From the NCBI RefSeq assembly GCF_004022265.1, contig NZ_SAVB01000023.1, positions 38,356 to 102,355 on the forward strand: DNA of 64,000 nucleotides, in the 5' to 3' direction. This document shows, one piece after another, positions 36,541-46,186 of this stretch. Numbering within the stretch: the stretch's first letter is position 1; each line of letters starts with the position of its first letter. Below the pieces are notes generated by a model. The model worked only from the letters and a program-made list of their open reading frames with translations, made no database searches and had not been told where the DNA came from. The position numbers were made by a program, and so were the translations under genes. The DNA comes from Paenirhodobacter ferrireducens. GTDB lineage: Bacteria; Pseudomonadota; Alphaproteobacteria; Rhodobacterales; Rhodobacteraceae.

Positions 36541-38349
36541 TCAGGCGGTTACTGGCGCGTGCGTCTGCGGGCCAAGCGGGACATCAATGTGGAAGGTGGT
36601 GCCGATGCCGAGGCGGCTTTCATAGGAAATCGCGCCGTCCATCCGCTCGATCAGAATCTTGGCGATATGCATCCCGAGCCCCGAGCCCCCGGACACTTTC
36701 GAGGAACCGCTCTCGACCTGGTTGAACCGTCCGAAAACCTGGTCTTCCTTGTTGTCCGGAATGCCGATCCCGCTGTCCTGCACGGAAATCCGCAGGCGCG
36801 AACCGATCAGCCGGGTCGAGCACGCAACCTGCCCTCCCTCGGGGGAGAATTTGACGGCATTGGAGATCACGTTGCCGACGACCTGTTTCAGCCGGTCTGG
36901 GTCGGCGCGCAGCTGCCGGTGCACCTGCGCCGAGGTGGTGGTCAGCCGGACGCCGGTTTCCGCGGCATAGGCCTCGTATTCCTCCATGACGTCGCGCAGG
37001 AATGCGTCTGCGTCCAGATCCTGCAGCCTCAGGGTGATCGTGCTGAGGTCGAGCTTTTGCAGATCAAGGACATCATCCACCAGTTTCAGCAGCCGCAGGC
37101 TGTTCCTCTGGGCGATGGTCAGCAAGGTCATGAGTGCAGGGCTGACCTCTCCCGCCGCGCCATGGAGTGCCAGATCCAGCCCGCCTTTCACCGAGGTCAG
37201 GGGGGTCCGTAATTCATGGCTGATCATGGCAAGGAACTGCGACTTGGCATGATTGGCGGCTTCCGCACGGGCCAGCGCCTCGCGCAGCGCCTCCGCCGAC
37301 TGTTCCCGTTCGGTGATGTCCACCAGCGAGACGGACCAGCCGAGCAGGGGCCGCTTGGTCTGGATCGGGCTTTCAATCGGCAGAACGCGCGGGTCGAAGG
37401 CGCGCCCCCGCAGCCGGATCGGATCCGCACTCCCGAGCTCGCCGGTGCGGATGAAGGGGCTCAGGACCGGGCCGATTTTCTCCAGCTGATCGAGGGTTTC
37501 GCCCCGCCGCGGGATCTTCTTGCCGAACAGTGCCTTGGCGGCGGGGTTCGCGCCGGCGAACCGCCCCTCGGCGTCGAGGATGATCACCGGGTCCTGCGTG
37601 GCGTAGAACAGCAGGTTCCGACCCTGCGCGGCAGTGTCCATCATCGTGTTGTTCAGCAGCAGCCAGCTCAGGGCAATGAGCGCGACCGCGAACATGAACG
37701 GCGTCGGGTCGTATCCGAACATGGTGACCCCCCAGCCGACATAGGCGAGGTTGCCGGCCAGCGGCACGGCGGTGATGCCGATCAGGACCCCGAGGAAGGG
37801 GCGGATGATCTTCTTTGCCCTGAGGAAGGCATAGGCGAGCACGCCGAGGGCGCTGCTCACGAAGATATAGAGGCCGGCGGCGACGGCGAAGAAGAGCGGG
37901 CCGTGGTCGAAGAAGACGAACCGATGCGCACCTTGTGTCACAAGCCGGGTTCCGGTGCCGTAGAGCAGGTGCGTCTGGCTGTTCGTCAGGGCGATGATGC
38001 TGACGAGGGATGGCAGGCCGAGATAGAGCAAAAGCCGGACCGGCTGCCGGCCCGGGCGGGTGTTCATCGTGTAGTCGAAGACGAAGAACGCCCAGGCGAT
38101 GGGCAGCAGGGTGATCCCGGGCCAGGCGGCCAGCGACCAGCCGACCTTGCAGGTCTCGTCTGGCGAGGCCAGGTCGAAGGTGACGGTGAACAGCCACCAC
38201 AGCATCGCCAGCAATGTCAGGATGAAGGCGGGTCTGCCGGCGAAACGGTTGTTCCTGACGACCCAGACCAGGATGAGGGCGCAGGCCGCCCACAGCGCCG
38301 CCGCAAACGCAGATGCGAAGGTGAATTCCAGACTCGTCAGGCAGCTCAT
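36541..38349 (-). CDS. Membrane sensor histidine kinase (7TM-type N-terminus, PAS)
   Basis: A 602-residue hybrid-free kinase. The first 230 residues have seven or so hydrophobic segments typical of the histidine-kinase N-terminal 7TM domain. A PAS domain (about residues 250-355: ATQDPVIILDAEGRFAGANPAA) leads into HisKA (MISHELRTPLTSVKGG, phosphorylated His near 377) and HATPase (NVISNAVKFSPEGG, DSGIGIPDNKEDQVF, GGSGLGMHIAK). No response regulator is adjacent, so its partner and signal are unknown. Confidence 0.92.
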   Translation of the reverse strand: MSCLTSLEFTFASAFAAALWAACALILVWVVRNNRFAGRPAFILTLLAMLWWLFTVTFDLASPDETCKVGWSLAAWPGITLLPIAWAFFVFDYTMNTRPGRQPVRLLLYLGLPSLVSIIALTNSQTHLLYGTGTRLVTQGAHRFVFFDHGPLFFAVAAGLYIFVSSALGVLAYAFLRAKKIIRPFLGVLIGITAVPLAGNLAYVGWGVTMFGYDPTPFMFAVALIALSWLLLNNTMMDTAAQGRNLLFYATQDPVIILDAEGRFAGANPAAKALFGKKIPRRGETLDQLEKIGPVLSPFIRTGELGSADPIRLRGRAFDPRVLPIESPIQTKRPLLGWSVSLVDITEREQSAEALREALARAEAANHAKSQFLAMISHELRTPLTSVKGGLDLALHGAAGEVSPALMTLLTIAQRNSLRLLKLVDDVLDLQKLDLSTITLRLQDLDADAFLRDVMEEYEAYAAETGVRLTTTSAQVHRQLRADPDRLKQVVGNVISNAVKFSPEGGQVACSTRLIGSRLRISVQDSGIGIPDNKEDQVFGRFNQVESGSSKVSGGSGLGMHIAKILIERMDGAISYESRLGIGTTFHIDVPLGPQTHAPVTA

Positions 38350-39171
38350 GGTCTACTTCGACAACCTAGGTTTGCACGTTGGGCAGTGTGGAGGCGAGAT
38401 CATGTCGAGATTTCTTTGGGTTGGCACCAGAGACCTCTCGCCTCGGATGCAAGATGCGGGGCCTGATGCCGTTGGGTCAACGGTGCCGACGGTACAGCGC
38501 GAAGGTTTTGAAAACAAGGCAGAAAGGCCAGTTCATGCGGGCCTTCTCGCGGGTCGGAAATGCGGCCGCGACCGATTCTCGGGTATGGTCCGGAGCGCTT
38601 TTCCGGTCCGGATATGCGGGCCCGGGCGGCTTTGGCCGGGGGCGGCCACTCCTCGACAGGTTGTGTGTCGCGGCCCCGGCCGGCCCCTGCCGCGATGCGC
38701 CGTCAGCGCGCTTTCACCGCGACTTTGGACGGCCGCGGCAGCAGCCTGTGCCGCGCAGCCCGAAGATGTCCGGTCGGTACGGCGCAGGCGTCCGCGCGCG
38801 CCTCTCGCCATCGGCCCTGGCGATCCTGGCGTGATCGTGTCGCCGGCGTGCGGTGAAAGCCCCGGCCCCTTTCTCCCCCGCCGTTCCGGGAGAGCGCGTC
38901 GGCGCTGTGACGGCTCAGGCTTCGGCGGGGGCGAACCCGGCATCTGCCAGCGCCGCGGCCGGCACCGTGGTCTTCACCTTGACCTCTCGGGCGGGGGGAA
39001 GGGCGTTTACGGCGGTCCCGGGGGGCTTCGCGGTCCCGGTCAACCTTACGACCGAGCAGGCCGCTGTCTCGGGCCATGGGCTTGACCGCGCGGCGCTGAT
39101 CCGGGCCGTCGCGGCGGCGGTTCTCGTTGCGCCGATCCTGTTCGGGCGCGGGGCGGGGGGGGGCGGGTGAA
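38350..39171. other. Gene-poor stretch downstream of the histidine kinase
   Basis: All open frames on both strands read as Arg/Gly/Pro-rich or otherwise poor protein sequence and none has a convincing start. The last part runs into a decayed P-type ATPase, so this may be older debris of the same locus. I recognise nothing definite. Confidence 0.5.
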
Positions 39172-39445
39172 GGGGCGCGCCTCGCAGGCGAGCCGCTGCA
39201 GGGCTGCACGACGTCGGCATGGTGGCGTTCAACAAGACCGGCACCCTGACCGAGGGGGCGGTCGCAGCTCACCGATCTGGTGCTGGTCCCGGCTTCGGGC
39301 GGGTGCAGGCGTCTGGCGACGCTGTGCCATCTCGCCGAGGCCTGCTGCGGCGCGACTGGCCCGATTGCCCGATCCTCGAGGATCTCGGCTGCTCGGCTGC
39401 TCGGCGGGACGGCAGGGTGCGAAAGCTGCCAGCCCGATCTGGCGC
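39172..39445 (+). pseudogene. Decayed heavy-metal (Cu+-type) P-type ATPase fragment
   Basis: The phosphorylation motif is recognisable as LHDVGMVAFNKTGTLTEGA near 39204-39260, with the catalytic aspartate replaced by asparagine. In a different frame follow LTDLVLVPASGG and LAEACCGATGPIARS, matching the nucleotide-domain start of CopA-type ATPases (HPIAR region, histidine lost). Upstream, EPLQ would be readable only after a frameshift. No intact frame joins these pieces. It is a relic of an ATP-driven metal exporter. Confidence 0.75.
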
Positions 39446-39627
39446 GCAGGGCGGCCTCTTCGCGTGACCGGGCCGGGTGATGCCGCCGTGCTGCAGTGCC
39501 TGGGAATTGCCTTCCCTTGCGGCAACTTCTGGCCAAGCGGGAGGCTTTGGGGGTAAGCTTCCCACAGGTTTGTAAGCATGGCGCGCGTTTTGTGCCCGAC
39601 GGATTTTCTTCGCGAACAGGAGTTCCC

Positions 39628-40161
39628 ATGAAACCCCTTGAACAAGTGCTTCCCGGCGTTGCCGCCTTGGCCGGGGCCCTCCCGAGGACGACGGTCGTTG
39701 TGGCTGGTTTGCTGGCCGCGGCAACCGGCGCGTCAGCGGCGACCGTGACCGACAGCTTCGGCGTCACCATCACCATTCAGAGCGACTGCCAGATCACCGC
39801 GACCAATACCCTCGATTTCGGCACTACGGGCGTGCTGACGGCGGCGGTCGACACCACCAGCACGCTCGATGTCGTCTGCACGCCGAGCACCGCCTACGAC
39901 ATCGGCCTGAGCGCGGGCGGCGGCAGCGGGGCAACGACGACGACGCGCAAGATGACCGGCGGCGGCGCAACCATTGACTATCAGATGTTCTCGGACTCGG
40001 CGCACACCACGAACTGGGGCGACACCGTGGCCACCGATACGGTGAGCAGCACCGGCACCGGGTCGACGCAGAGCTTCACCATCTATGGCCGGGTTCCGGC
40101 GCAGGCCACGCCCGCCACGGGGACCTACACGGACACCGTGACGGTCACGGTAACCTTCTGA
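39628..40161 (+). CDS. Spore coat U (SCPU) domain protein, major pilin of Csu type
   Basis: A 177-residue secreted protein with a long signal peptide (cleavage near TGASAATV, about residue 37). The mature domain has the SCPU layout: DCQITATNTLDFGTTGVL, DVVCTPSTAYDIGLSAGG, SFTIYGRVPAQATPATGTY and the final TVTVTF strand used in donor-strand pairing. Two cysteines form the usual disulfide. A strong AGGAG site precedes the ATG. It starts a four-gene locus resembling Acinetobacter csuA/B-C-D-E. Confidence 0.88.
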   Translation: MKPLEQVLPGVAALAGALPRTTVVVAGLLAAATGASAATVTDSFGVTITIQSDCQITATNTLDFGTTGVLTAAVDTTSTLDVVCTPSTAYDIGLSAGGGSGATTTTRKMTGGGATIDYQMFSDSAHTTNWGDTVATDTVSSTGTGSTQSFTIYGRVPAQATPATGTYTDTVTVTVTF

Positions 40162-40181
40162 GACAACGGCCCGGAGGAGAC

Positions 40182-40889
40182 ATGGGGAGGCTGTCGTTTC
40201 TGTGCCGCGCAGTCTGCGCGGCCGTTTTGGCATCGCTGCTGCCGCTTGCCGCGGCGGCGGAGGGATTGCGGGTGGCGCCCGTGCTGCTCGAGGTGGCGGC
40301 ACCTGCGGCGGCGGGCAAGCTGATGCTGCGCAACGAGGGGCGCGCGGTGATGACCGTTCAGGCCCGCGTCTATCGCTGGGTGCAGCGCAACGGCACCGAG
40401 CGCCTCGAGCCGACGCGCGATGTGGTGGTCAGCCCGCCGATGACCCGCATCGCCCCGGGCGCGAGTCAGACGCTGCGGGTGGTGCGCACGGCGAAGGGAC
40501 GCATTCGCGGCGAAGAGGCCTATCGCGTTATCGTCGACGAGGTGCCGGACCGGCGCATGACCCGCAGCGGGCGGGTGAATTTCGCCACCGAACTGCGGCT
40601 GCCGGTGTTCTTCGTCGGTGCCGGTGCGACGGCGCCACAGCTGCGCTGGTCGATCCGCGGCAGCGGTGCGGGCGCTGTTCTGGTCGCGCGCAACACGGGC
40701 GATCTGCATCTGCGCATCGCCGATGTGACGCTTGGCGGTGCGGTGCGACGGCCGGGGTTGCTCGGCTACGTGCTCGGCGGTTCGGTGATGCAATGGCCGA
40801 TCGGCTCGGGCCGGCTGGGCAGCGGCGCGATGCGGCTCAGGGCGCAGACCAACTTCGGAACGCTCGATGTGCCGCTCGGGCGGGAGTGA
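40182..40889 (+). CDS. Periplasmic fimbrial chaperone (PapD/CsuC-like)
   Basis: A 235-residue chaperone with a signal peptide (cut near LPLAAAAEG). It has the two immunoglobulin-like domains: LRVAPVLLEVAAPAAAGKLML in the first strand, SPPMTRIAPGASQTLRVVR as the conserved pilin-binding stretch, and RLPVFFVGAG at the hinge. It escorts SCPU pilins to the usher. The ribosome site GGAGGAGA lies just before the ATG, 20 bases after the pilin gene. Confidence 0.9.
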   Translation: MGRLSFLCRAVCAAVLASLLPLAAAAEGLRVAPVLLEVAAPAAAGKLMLRNEGRAVMTVQARVYRWVQRNGTERLEPTRDVVVSPPMTRIAPGASQTLRVVRTAKGRIRGEEAYRVIVDEVPDRRMTRSGRVNFATELRLPVFFVGAGATAPQLRWSIRGSGAGAVLVARNTGDLHLRIADVTLGGAVRRPGLLGYVLGGSVMQWPIGSGRLGSGAMRLRAQTNFGTLDVPLGRE

Positions 40890-43266
40890 GCGGCAGCGCC
40901 CTCGGGTGTTGTCCGTGCATCTGCTCCTGTCCCTTGCTGCCCTGACCCTTGCTGCCCCGGCCCGCGCCGAGGAGGCGGCCTGCGCCGATCTGCAGGCCCG
41001 CGCGCTGTATCTCGAGGTTTTCGTCAACGGCGCGCCGATGAACCTGATTTCGGAGTTCCGCGAGGGCGTCGACGGCACGCTGTGCGCCGAGGCCGGAGAG
41101 CTGCGCGACAGCGGCATCCTGCCTGACGCGGTGGCGCGCAGCGGCCTCGTGCCGCTCGACGCGCTGCCCGGACTCGACTGGACGCTCGACGAGCCGGCGC
41201 AGACGATCCGTTTCGAGGCCGCGCCCGCCGCGCGCGCACCGCGCGCCCTCAATGCCCGCGCGCCTGACCCGCTGGCCGCGGAGGAGGGGCTGCCTCCGGT
41301 CGATACCGGCACCGGGCTCGTGCTGAATTACCAGCTCGACTTCGAGACCTATGGCGGGGCCGGTGGCAGCGACAGCAGCCAGTCCGGCACGTTCGATGCC
41401 CGCCTCTTCACCCCCTTCGGGGCGATCAGCCACGGTTTCGTGCTGACCGGCGACGCCGGCGCGGGAACCGCCTATCGCCGGCTCGAGACCTTCTGGCGCT
41501 CGGCCTTTCCGGGCCGCGCCGCGCAGCTGCAATTCGGGGATGTCACCAGCCGCGGCCCGGGCTGGTCGCGCCCGGTGCGCCTTGGCGGGGTGATGATCGA
41601 GCGCAATTTCGCGCTTCGCCCCGATCTTGTGACGCTGCCCTTGCCCTCCTATTCCGGCAGCGCCGAGGTGCCCTCGACGGTCGAGGTCTATTCTGGCTCG
41701 ATCCGCACCTATGCCGCCGACGTGCCGGCGGGGCCGTTCTCGATTTCCGATCTGCCGCTGCCGACGGGCTCGGGGCTCGCGACCGTGGTGCTGCGCGACG
41801 TCACCGGCCACGAGGTGCAGGTGGCGCTGCCCTTCCTCGTCTCGGACGAGCTGCTGCGCCACGGCACGCTCGATTACGCGCTGGCGTTCGGCCGGCCGCG
41901 GCTCGGGCTCGGTACCGGCGAGGACCGCTATGGCGACGGGCAATATGGCGTCGCCTCGCTGCGCTATGGGCTGAGCGATGCGGTCACGCTGCAGTTTCAC
42001 GGCGAGGCGGGCGAGGGGCTGCAGCTTGCAGGGCTGGGCGCCACCTTCCGCATCGGCACGCGCGGCACCGCTGGGCTGACCTTCGCCGACAGCCGCACCG
42101 CCACCGATCACGGCCGCCTTGCCGAGGTTTCGGGGCGGTTCCATCTTGGCCGGGTGCAGCTTTCTGGCCGGTTCCAGCGCAGCTGGGGGCAGTTCGATGA
42201 CATTGCCTCGGTCAGCGCTGAAACCGTGGCCGGGAGCGTCAGTTCGGCGCCGCTGCGCCATCTGGGGCAGGTTGCGCTCTCGGTGCCGCTCACCGTCGCC
42301 GGCGGGACGAGCATGAGCCTTTTCGCTGCCGATCTCGGCCGCACCGACGGCAGCGCCGAGCGCAGCTTCGGGCTCAGCTACAGCCGGCCGATCCTGGCCG
42401 AGGGTTCGCTGAACCTTTCGGCCTATTCGGTGCAGGGCGACGGCGCCGACACCGTGGTCGGGCTTGGCCTGTCGCTGCCCTTCGGGCGGCGCGGCAGCGC
42501 CGGGGCGAACACCGAAAGCCGCGGCGGCGCGGCGCGCAGCACCCTTTATGCCTCGGGTCGCAGCGGCCTGCGCGAAGAGGGCTGGGACTGGCGCGGACAG
42601 CTTGGCCACACCGATGGCGGCGCGCTCGCCGATGCGCGGCTGGCGCGCACCGGCCGGCTCGGCCGCGCCGAGGTGGCGCTGCGCCGCTATGGCGAAAGCT
42701 CGGGCGCCGGGCTGCGGCTTGAAGGGGCGCTGGTCGCGGCGGGGGGTGGGCTGTTCCTGTCGCGCCGGATCGACGATGCCTTCGCCGTGGTCGATGCCGG
42801 CGCGCCGGGTGTCGCGGTCGAGGCGGAGAACCGCGCCGTCGGCCGCACCGGGCCGGGCGGGCGGCTTCTGGTGCCGGACCTGCGTTCCTATGAGGGCAAC
42901 AGCCTTGCCATCGACACCGCGAGCCTGCCGCTGGATGCGGTGACAGGCGAGACCCGGCGCATTGTCCGCCCGGCCTATCGCAACGGCGTCACCGTCGATT
43001 TCGGCGTCGAGACCGAGGCGCATGGCGCGCTCATCGGCCTCATCGATGCTGCAGGCGTGCCGCTGCCGGTGGGAGGGGCGGCACGGGTCAATGGCACGGG
43101 CGAGCCGATCCTCGTGGGCTATGACGGGCTCGTCTACGCGCTTGGCCTCGGTGCCGAGAACGAGATCGCGGTGAGCTATCCCGACGGCCACAGCTGCCGT
43201 GCACGGTTTCCCTATGTCGACACGCCCGGCACGATCCCCGAGATCCGCGGGGTGCTGTGCCAATGA
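40867..43266 (+). CDS. Fimbrial outer-membrane usher (CsuD-like)
   Basis: The usher forms the outer-membrane pore through which the pilus is assembled. The protein is up to 799 residues; the signal peptide is VHLLLSLAALTLAAPARAEE, so the real start may be one of the GTG codons at 40906 or 40915. The N-terminal domain has LYLEVFVNGAPMNLI, the barrel shows many alternating strands, the plug region TVEVYSGSIRTYAADVPAGPF lies near residue 275, and the C-terminus ends with GLGAENEIAVSYPDG. It overlaps both neighbours slightly. Confidence 0.9.
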   Translation: MCRSGGSERQRPRVLSVHLLLSLAALTLAAPARAEEAACADLQARALYLEVFVNGAPMNLISEFREGVDGTLCAEAGELRDSGILPDAVARSGLVPLDALPGLDWTLDEPAQTIRFEAAPAARAPRALNARAPDPLAAEEGLPPVDTGTGLVLNYQLDFETYGGAGGSDSSQSGTFDARLFTPFGAISHGFVLTGDAGAGTAYRRLETFWRSAFPGRAAQLQFGDVTSRGPGWSRPVRLGGVMIERNFALRPDLVTLPLPSYSGSAEVPSTVEVYSGSIRTYAADVPAGPFSISDLPLPTGSGLATVVLRDVTGHEVQVALPFLVSDELLRHGTLDYALAFGRPRLGLGTGEDRYGDGQYGVASLRYGLSDAVTLQFHGEAGEGLQLAGLGATFRIGTRGTAGLTFADSRTATDHGRLAEVSGRFHLGRVQLSGRFQRSWGQFDDIASVSAETVAGSVSSAPLRHLGQVALSVPLTVAGGTSMSLFAADLGRTDGSAERSFGLSYSRPILAEGSLNLSAYSVQGDGADTVVGLGLSLPFGRRGSAGANTESRGGAARSTLYASGRSGLREEGWDWRGQLGHTDGGALADARLARTGRLGRAEVALRRYGESSGAGLRLEGALVAAGGGLFLSRRIDDAFAVVDAGAPGVAVEAENRAVGRTGPGGRLLVPDLRSYEGNSLAIDTASLPLDAVTGETRRIVRPAYRNGVTVDFGVETEAHGALIGLIDAAGVPLPVGGAARVNGTGEPILVGYDGLVYALGLGAENEIAVSYPDGHSCRARFPYVDTPGTIPEIRGVLCQ

Positions 43267-44234
43267 GACGCGCGATCGCTGCTTTGCTGAGTGCCCTGCT
43301 GCTGTGGTTTGGCGCCACCGCCGCCGCACGGGCGCAGAGCTGCAGCTTCTCCGCGACCGATGTGGTGTTCGGCGCGGTCGATGTGCTGGGCGGCAGCCCC
43401 ACCGACAGCAGCGGCATCATCCACGCGGATTGCTCCACCTTCCTCGGTCTCCTGTCCTCGATCACCCTCACAATCAGCATCGGCGAAGGGTTGGGCGGCG
43501 CCAGCTCCGGCGCGCGGCAGATGGTCAGCGGCACCACCGCGACGGCGCTGAACTATCAGCTCTATCGCGACGCGGCGCGCAGCCAGGTGCTCGGCTCGAA
43601 TTACTGGAGCTACGGCGGTGCGCCGATCACCCTCAACGATGCTTCGCTGCTCAATCTGCTGACCACCACCGGCCTCGATATCCCGATTTACGGCCGGGTG
43701 TCGGGCGGGCAGGCCGGGGTAGCACCCGGCAGCTATGCCTCGGTCTTCAGTCGCGATCCGACCGATGTGCGTGTCGACTATCGCACCTGCAACCTGCTGC
43801 TTCTGTGTGTGAACCGTAGCGCGAGCTTCAGCTTCACCGTCTCGGCCACGGTGCCGCCCGATTGTCTGGTCACCGCGGGCGATCTCGACTTCGGCACGAC
43901 CGGGGTGCTGAGTGCCGCGCTCGATGCGACGAGTGCGATCAGCGTCACCTGCACGCTCGGCTCGGCCTTCGATGTCGGGCTGAACTACGGGTTCTACGGC
44001 AGCGGCCCGGGAGACCGGCAGATGCGCAGCACCGCGGGCGATGCGGTGAGCTATCGCCTTTACCGGGATGCGGCGCGCAGCCTCGACTGGGGCACGCTTG
44101 CCGACGGGCTGGCGCAGGCCGGCGCGGGGCAGGGCGCGGCGCAGGCCTTCACCGTCTACGGCCGGGTCCCGGCGCAGGCGACACCGCCGCCTGGCGCCTA
44201 TTCGGATACGGTCGTGGTGACGGTGACCTACTGA
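43263..44234 (+). CDS. Two-domain SCPU protein, probable pilus tip adhesin (CsuE-like)
   Basis: A 323-residue secreted protein (signal cleavage near AAARAQS). It contains two SCPU domains: the first, more divergent, from CSFSATDVVFGAVDVLGG, and the second from DCLVTAGDLDFGTTGVL to DTVVVTVTY, closely like the first gene of the locus. A tip adhesin with an extra N-terminal domain is the pattern of CsuE. The ATG overlaps the usher stop (ATGA). The last seven bases overlap the convergent EamA gene. Confidence 0.85.
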   Translation: MRRAIAALLSALLLWFGATAAARAQSCSFSATDVVFGAVDVLGGSPTDSSGIIHADCSTFLGLLSSITLTISIGEGLGGASSGARQMVSGTTATALNYQLYRDAARSQVLGSNYWSYGGAPITLNDASLLNLLTTTGLDIPIYGRVSGGQAGVAPGSYASVFSRDPTDVRVDYRTCNLLLLCVNRSASFSFTVSATVPPDCLVTAGDLDFGTTGVLSAALDATSAISVTCTLGSAFDVGLNYGFYGSGPGDRQMRSTAGDAVSYRLYRDAARSLDWGTLADGLAQAGAGQGAAQAFTVYGRVPAQATPPPGAYSDTVVVTVTY

Positions 44235-45160
44235 GCGCGCGGGCGACGGCCGATCCGCCCGCTTGCCAGCAGCACGCCGAAGATCGCCACCGCGACGCCA
44301 ATCACCTGCGTCAGGTGCGGCATCCGGCCGAAGGCCGCGGCGATCAGCAGCGCCGAGACCGGCACCAGGTTGAACAGCACCGAGGTCGCCGCGGGGCCGC
44401 GCACCGAGATTCCGACCTGCCAGAACAGATAGGCCAGCACCGAGCCGATCAGCGCCATCCACAGCGTCGCGCCCCAGGCGGTGGGCGAGGCGGTCGTGGC
44501 GATCGCGAGCGGGTCTTCGAGGGCGAAGGCCGCGACCAGCAGCGTCACGGCCCCGGCGAGCATCGTCCAGGCCGAGGTCTCGAGCGGGCTGGCGTCCCGC
44601 ACCCAGCGACGGCAGCCGATGGTGTAAAGCGCCCAGGCCAGGCTGCCCGCGAAGATCAGCAGATCGCCCGGGGCAAAGCGCGCGCCGGAGAAGGCACCGA
44701 CGGTCAGCGCCACGCCGATCAGGCTGATCGCCATGCCGAAAAGCGCCCGCGGGGCTGGCCAGCGTCGGCCGATCAGCGCCTCGAGCAGGTTGGTGGTGAG
44801 CGGGCTCGTCCCCATGATCAGCGCCGCGGTGACCGGGCTCGAGGTGCGCATGCCAAGGAAAAGTGCGGCGTTGAAGCCCGCGACCCCCACCACGCCCAGC
44901 ACGAGGAAGGCCAGGGCATTGCGCCGCAGCGCCCGCAGCCCCGCCCCCTCGGCGAGGCGCAGCCACAGCAGGATGCCAAGCGCGGCAAAGACGAAGCGCC
45001 CGGCGGCGGCTGTCCAGGGCGGCAGCTCCTGCAGCACGATCCGCGTCGCTTCGAAATTCGAGCCCCAGAACACCGCGGCCAGCGCGCTCAGCACGAAGGC
45101 GGAGCCTTCGGTGCGGCGGGTTTCGGCGTGGGGGCTGTCGGTCAGGTCGGTGAGGGACAT
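44228..45160 (-). CDS. EamA/DMT-family inner-membrane transporter
   Basis: A 310-residue protein with ten predicted membrane segments in two EamA repeats (ALAAVFWGSNFEATRIVL in the first; LIFAGSLAWALYTIGCRRW starting the second). Such proteins export amino acids or other small metabolites; the substrate cannot be told. It is divergent from a LysR-type gene with a 99-base gap, the usual layout for a LysR-controlled exporter. Confidence 0.9.
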   Translation of the reverse strand: MSLTDLTDSPHAETRRTEGSAFVLSALAAVFWGSNFEATRIVLQELPPWTAAAGRFVFAALGILLWLRLAEGAGLRALRRNALAFLVLGVVGVAGFNAALFLGMRTSSPVTAALIMGTSPLTTNLLEALIGRRWPAPRALFGMAISLIGVALTVGAFSGARFAPGDLLIFAGSLAWALYTIGCRRWVRDASPLETSAWTMLAGAVTLLVAAFALEDPLAIATTASPTAWGATLWMALIGSVLAYLFWQVGISVRGPAATSVLFNLVPVSALLIAAAFGRMPHLTQVIGVAVAIFGVLLASGRIGRRPRAQ

Positions 45161-45237
45161 CTCGGGTCTCCATCAGGTGGGAATGCCCCTGTCTGCCATT
45201 CCGTTCGTGTGCTGAATATGGCAAGCTTCTTTCACCT

Positions 45238-45250
45238 GTTTTCCGAAAAC
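45238..45250. promoter_or_regulatory. Palindrome upstream of the LysR gene
   Basis: GTTTTCCGAAAAC has perfect 6-base arms around one C and lies 9 bases before the LysR start, in the divergent region with the exporter. It is a possible autoregulatory site, though it lacks the LysR T-N11-A form. Confidence 0.45.
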
Positions 45251-45259
45251 GGAAAGACC

Positions 45260-46126
45260 ATGGATCGGCTGAACTGGGACGACATCCGCATTTTTCTGGC
45301 GCTGGCGCGGGACGGAACGCTGTCGGGGGCGGCGCGGCAACTTGGCATTGGGGTGGCGACGATCTCGCGCCGGATCGAGCGGGTCGAGCAGGGCATGGGC
45401 CTGCCGCTGTTCCTGCGCCATCAGCAGGGCTATGACCTGACCGATCAGGGCGCGGCGCTGCTGCCGCGGGCCGAGGCGATGGAACTTGCCGCCCAGCAGA
45501 TGCGGCGCGAGGCCGAGGCGCAGGTCGAGATCCGCGGCCTCGTGCGGCTGGCCAGCATCGAGAGCCTGATCTCGCCCTTCGTGGTGCCGGCGCTCGCCCC
45601 GCTTCTGGCCGCGAATCCGGGGCTTGATGTCGAGATCAGCTTTTCGCCGATGACGGTGAACCTGCACCGCCACGACGCCGACCTTGCCTTGCGCATGGTC
45701 GAGCCGGAAAGCGGCAATCTGACGGTGCGGCGGCTCGCGGTGATGGGCTTCGGGCTTTACGGCCCGGCGGACGGGGCGCGGCCCGCGCGGCAGGTGAGCT
45801 GGCCCGATCTTGCCAGCCTCGGCACGCCGCTCGCCTGGTCGCGCGCCTTCGGGGCGGGGGAGGGCGGCCGCTTCGCCGTCAACACGCTCGAGGCGCAGGT
45901 GACGGCGGTGGCGGCGGGGCTGGGGGTTGGCGTGCTGCCGCATTTCCTGGCCCGCCGTGCCGGGCTGAGGCTGCTTGCCGAGACCCTGCCGCAGGGCGGG
46001 CGGATGGCGCGGCCGGTGCTGCTGGCGATTCACGCCGATCTCGCCGCCTCGCGCCGGGTGCGGGCGGTGGCCGATGCGATCGCCTCGGCGATCACCGCGC
46101 AGCGCCGCGCGCTGGAAGAGCCCTGA
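45260..46126 (+). CDS. LysR-family transcriptional regulator
   Basis: A 288-residue protein with the LysR helix-turn-helix (residues 5-60: WDDIRIFLALARDGTLSGAA, RQLGIGVATISRRIERVE) and a substrate-binding C-terminal domain. The ATG at 45260 is chosen as the start giving the standard N-terminus MDRLNWDD. It probably regulates the divergent EamA exporter. The effector is unknown. Confidence 0.92.
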   Translation: MDRLNWDDIRIFLALARDGTLSGAARQLGIGVATISRRIERVEQGMGLPLFLRHQQGYDLTDQGAALLPRAEAMELAAQQMRREAEAQVEIRGLVRLASIESLISPFVVPALAPLLAANPGLDVEISFSPMTVNLHRHDADLALRMVEPESGNLTVRRLAVMGFGLYGPADGARPARQVSWPDLASLGTPLAWSRAFGAGEGGRFAVNTLEAQVTAVAAGLGVGVLPHFLARRAGLRLLAETLPQGGRMARPVLLAIHADLAASRRVRAVADAIASAITAQRRALEEP

Positions 46127-46186
46127 AGGGGGCGACAGGTCCGCAAGACTGTCCTATGCTGCGGCTCCGGCCAGACGGAGGCTCCG

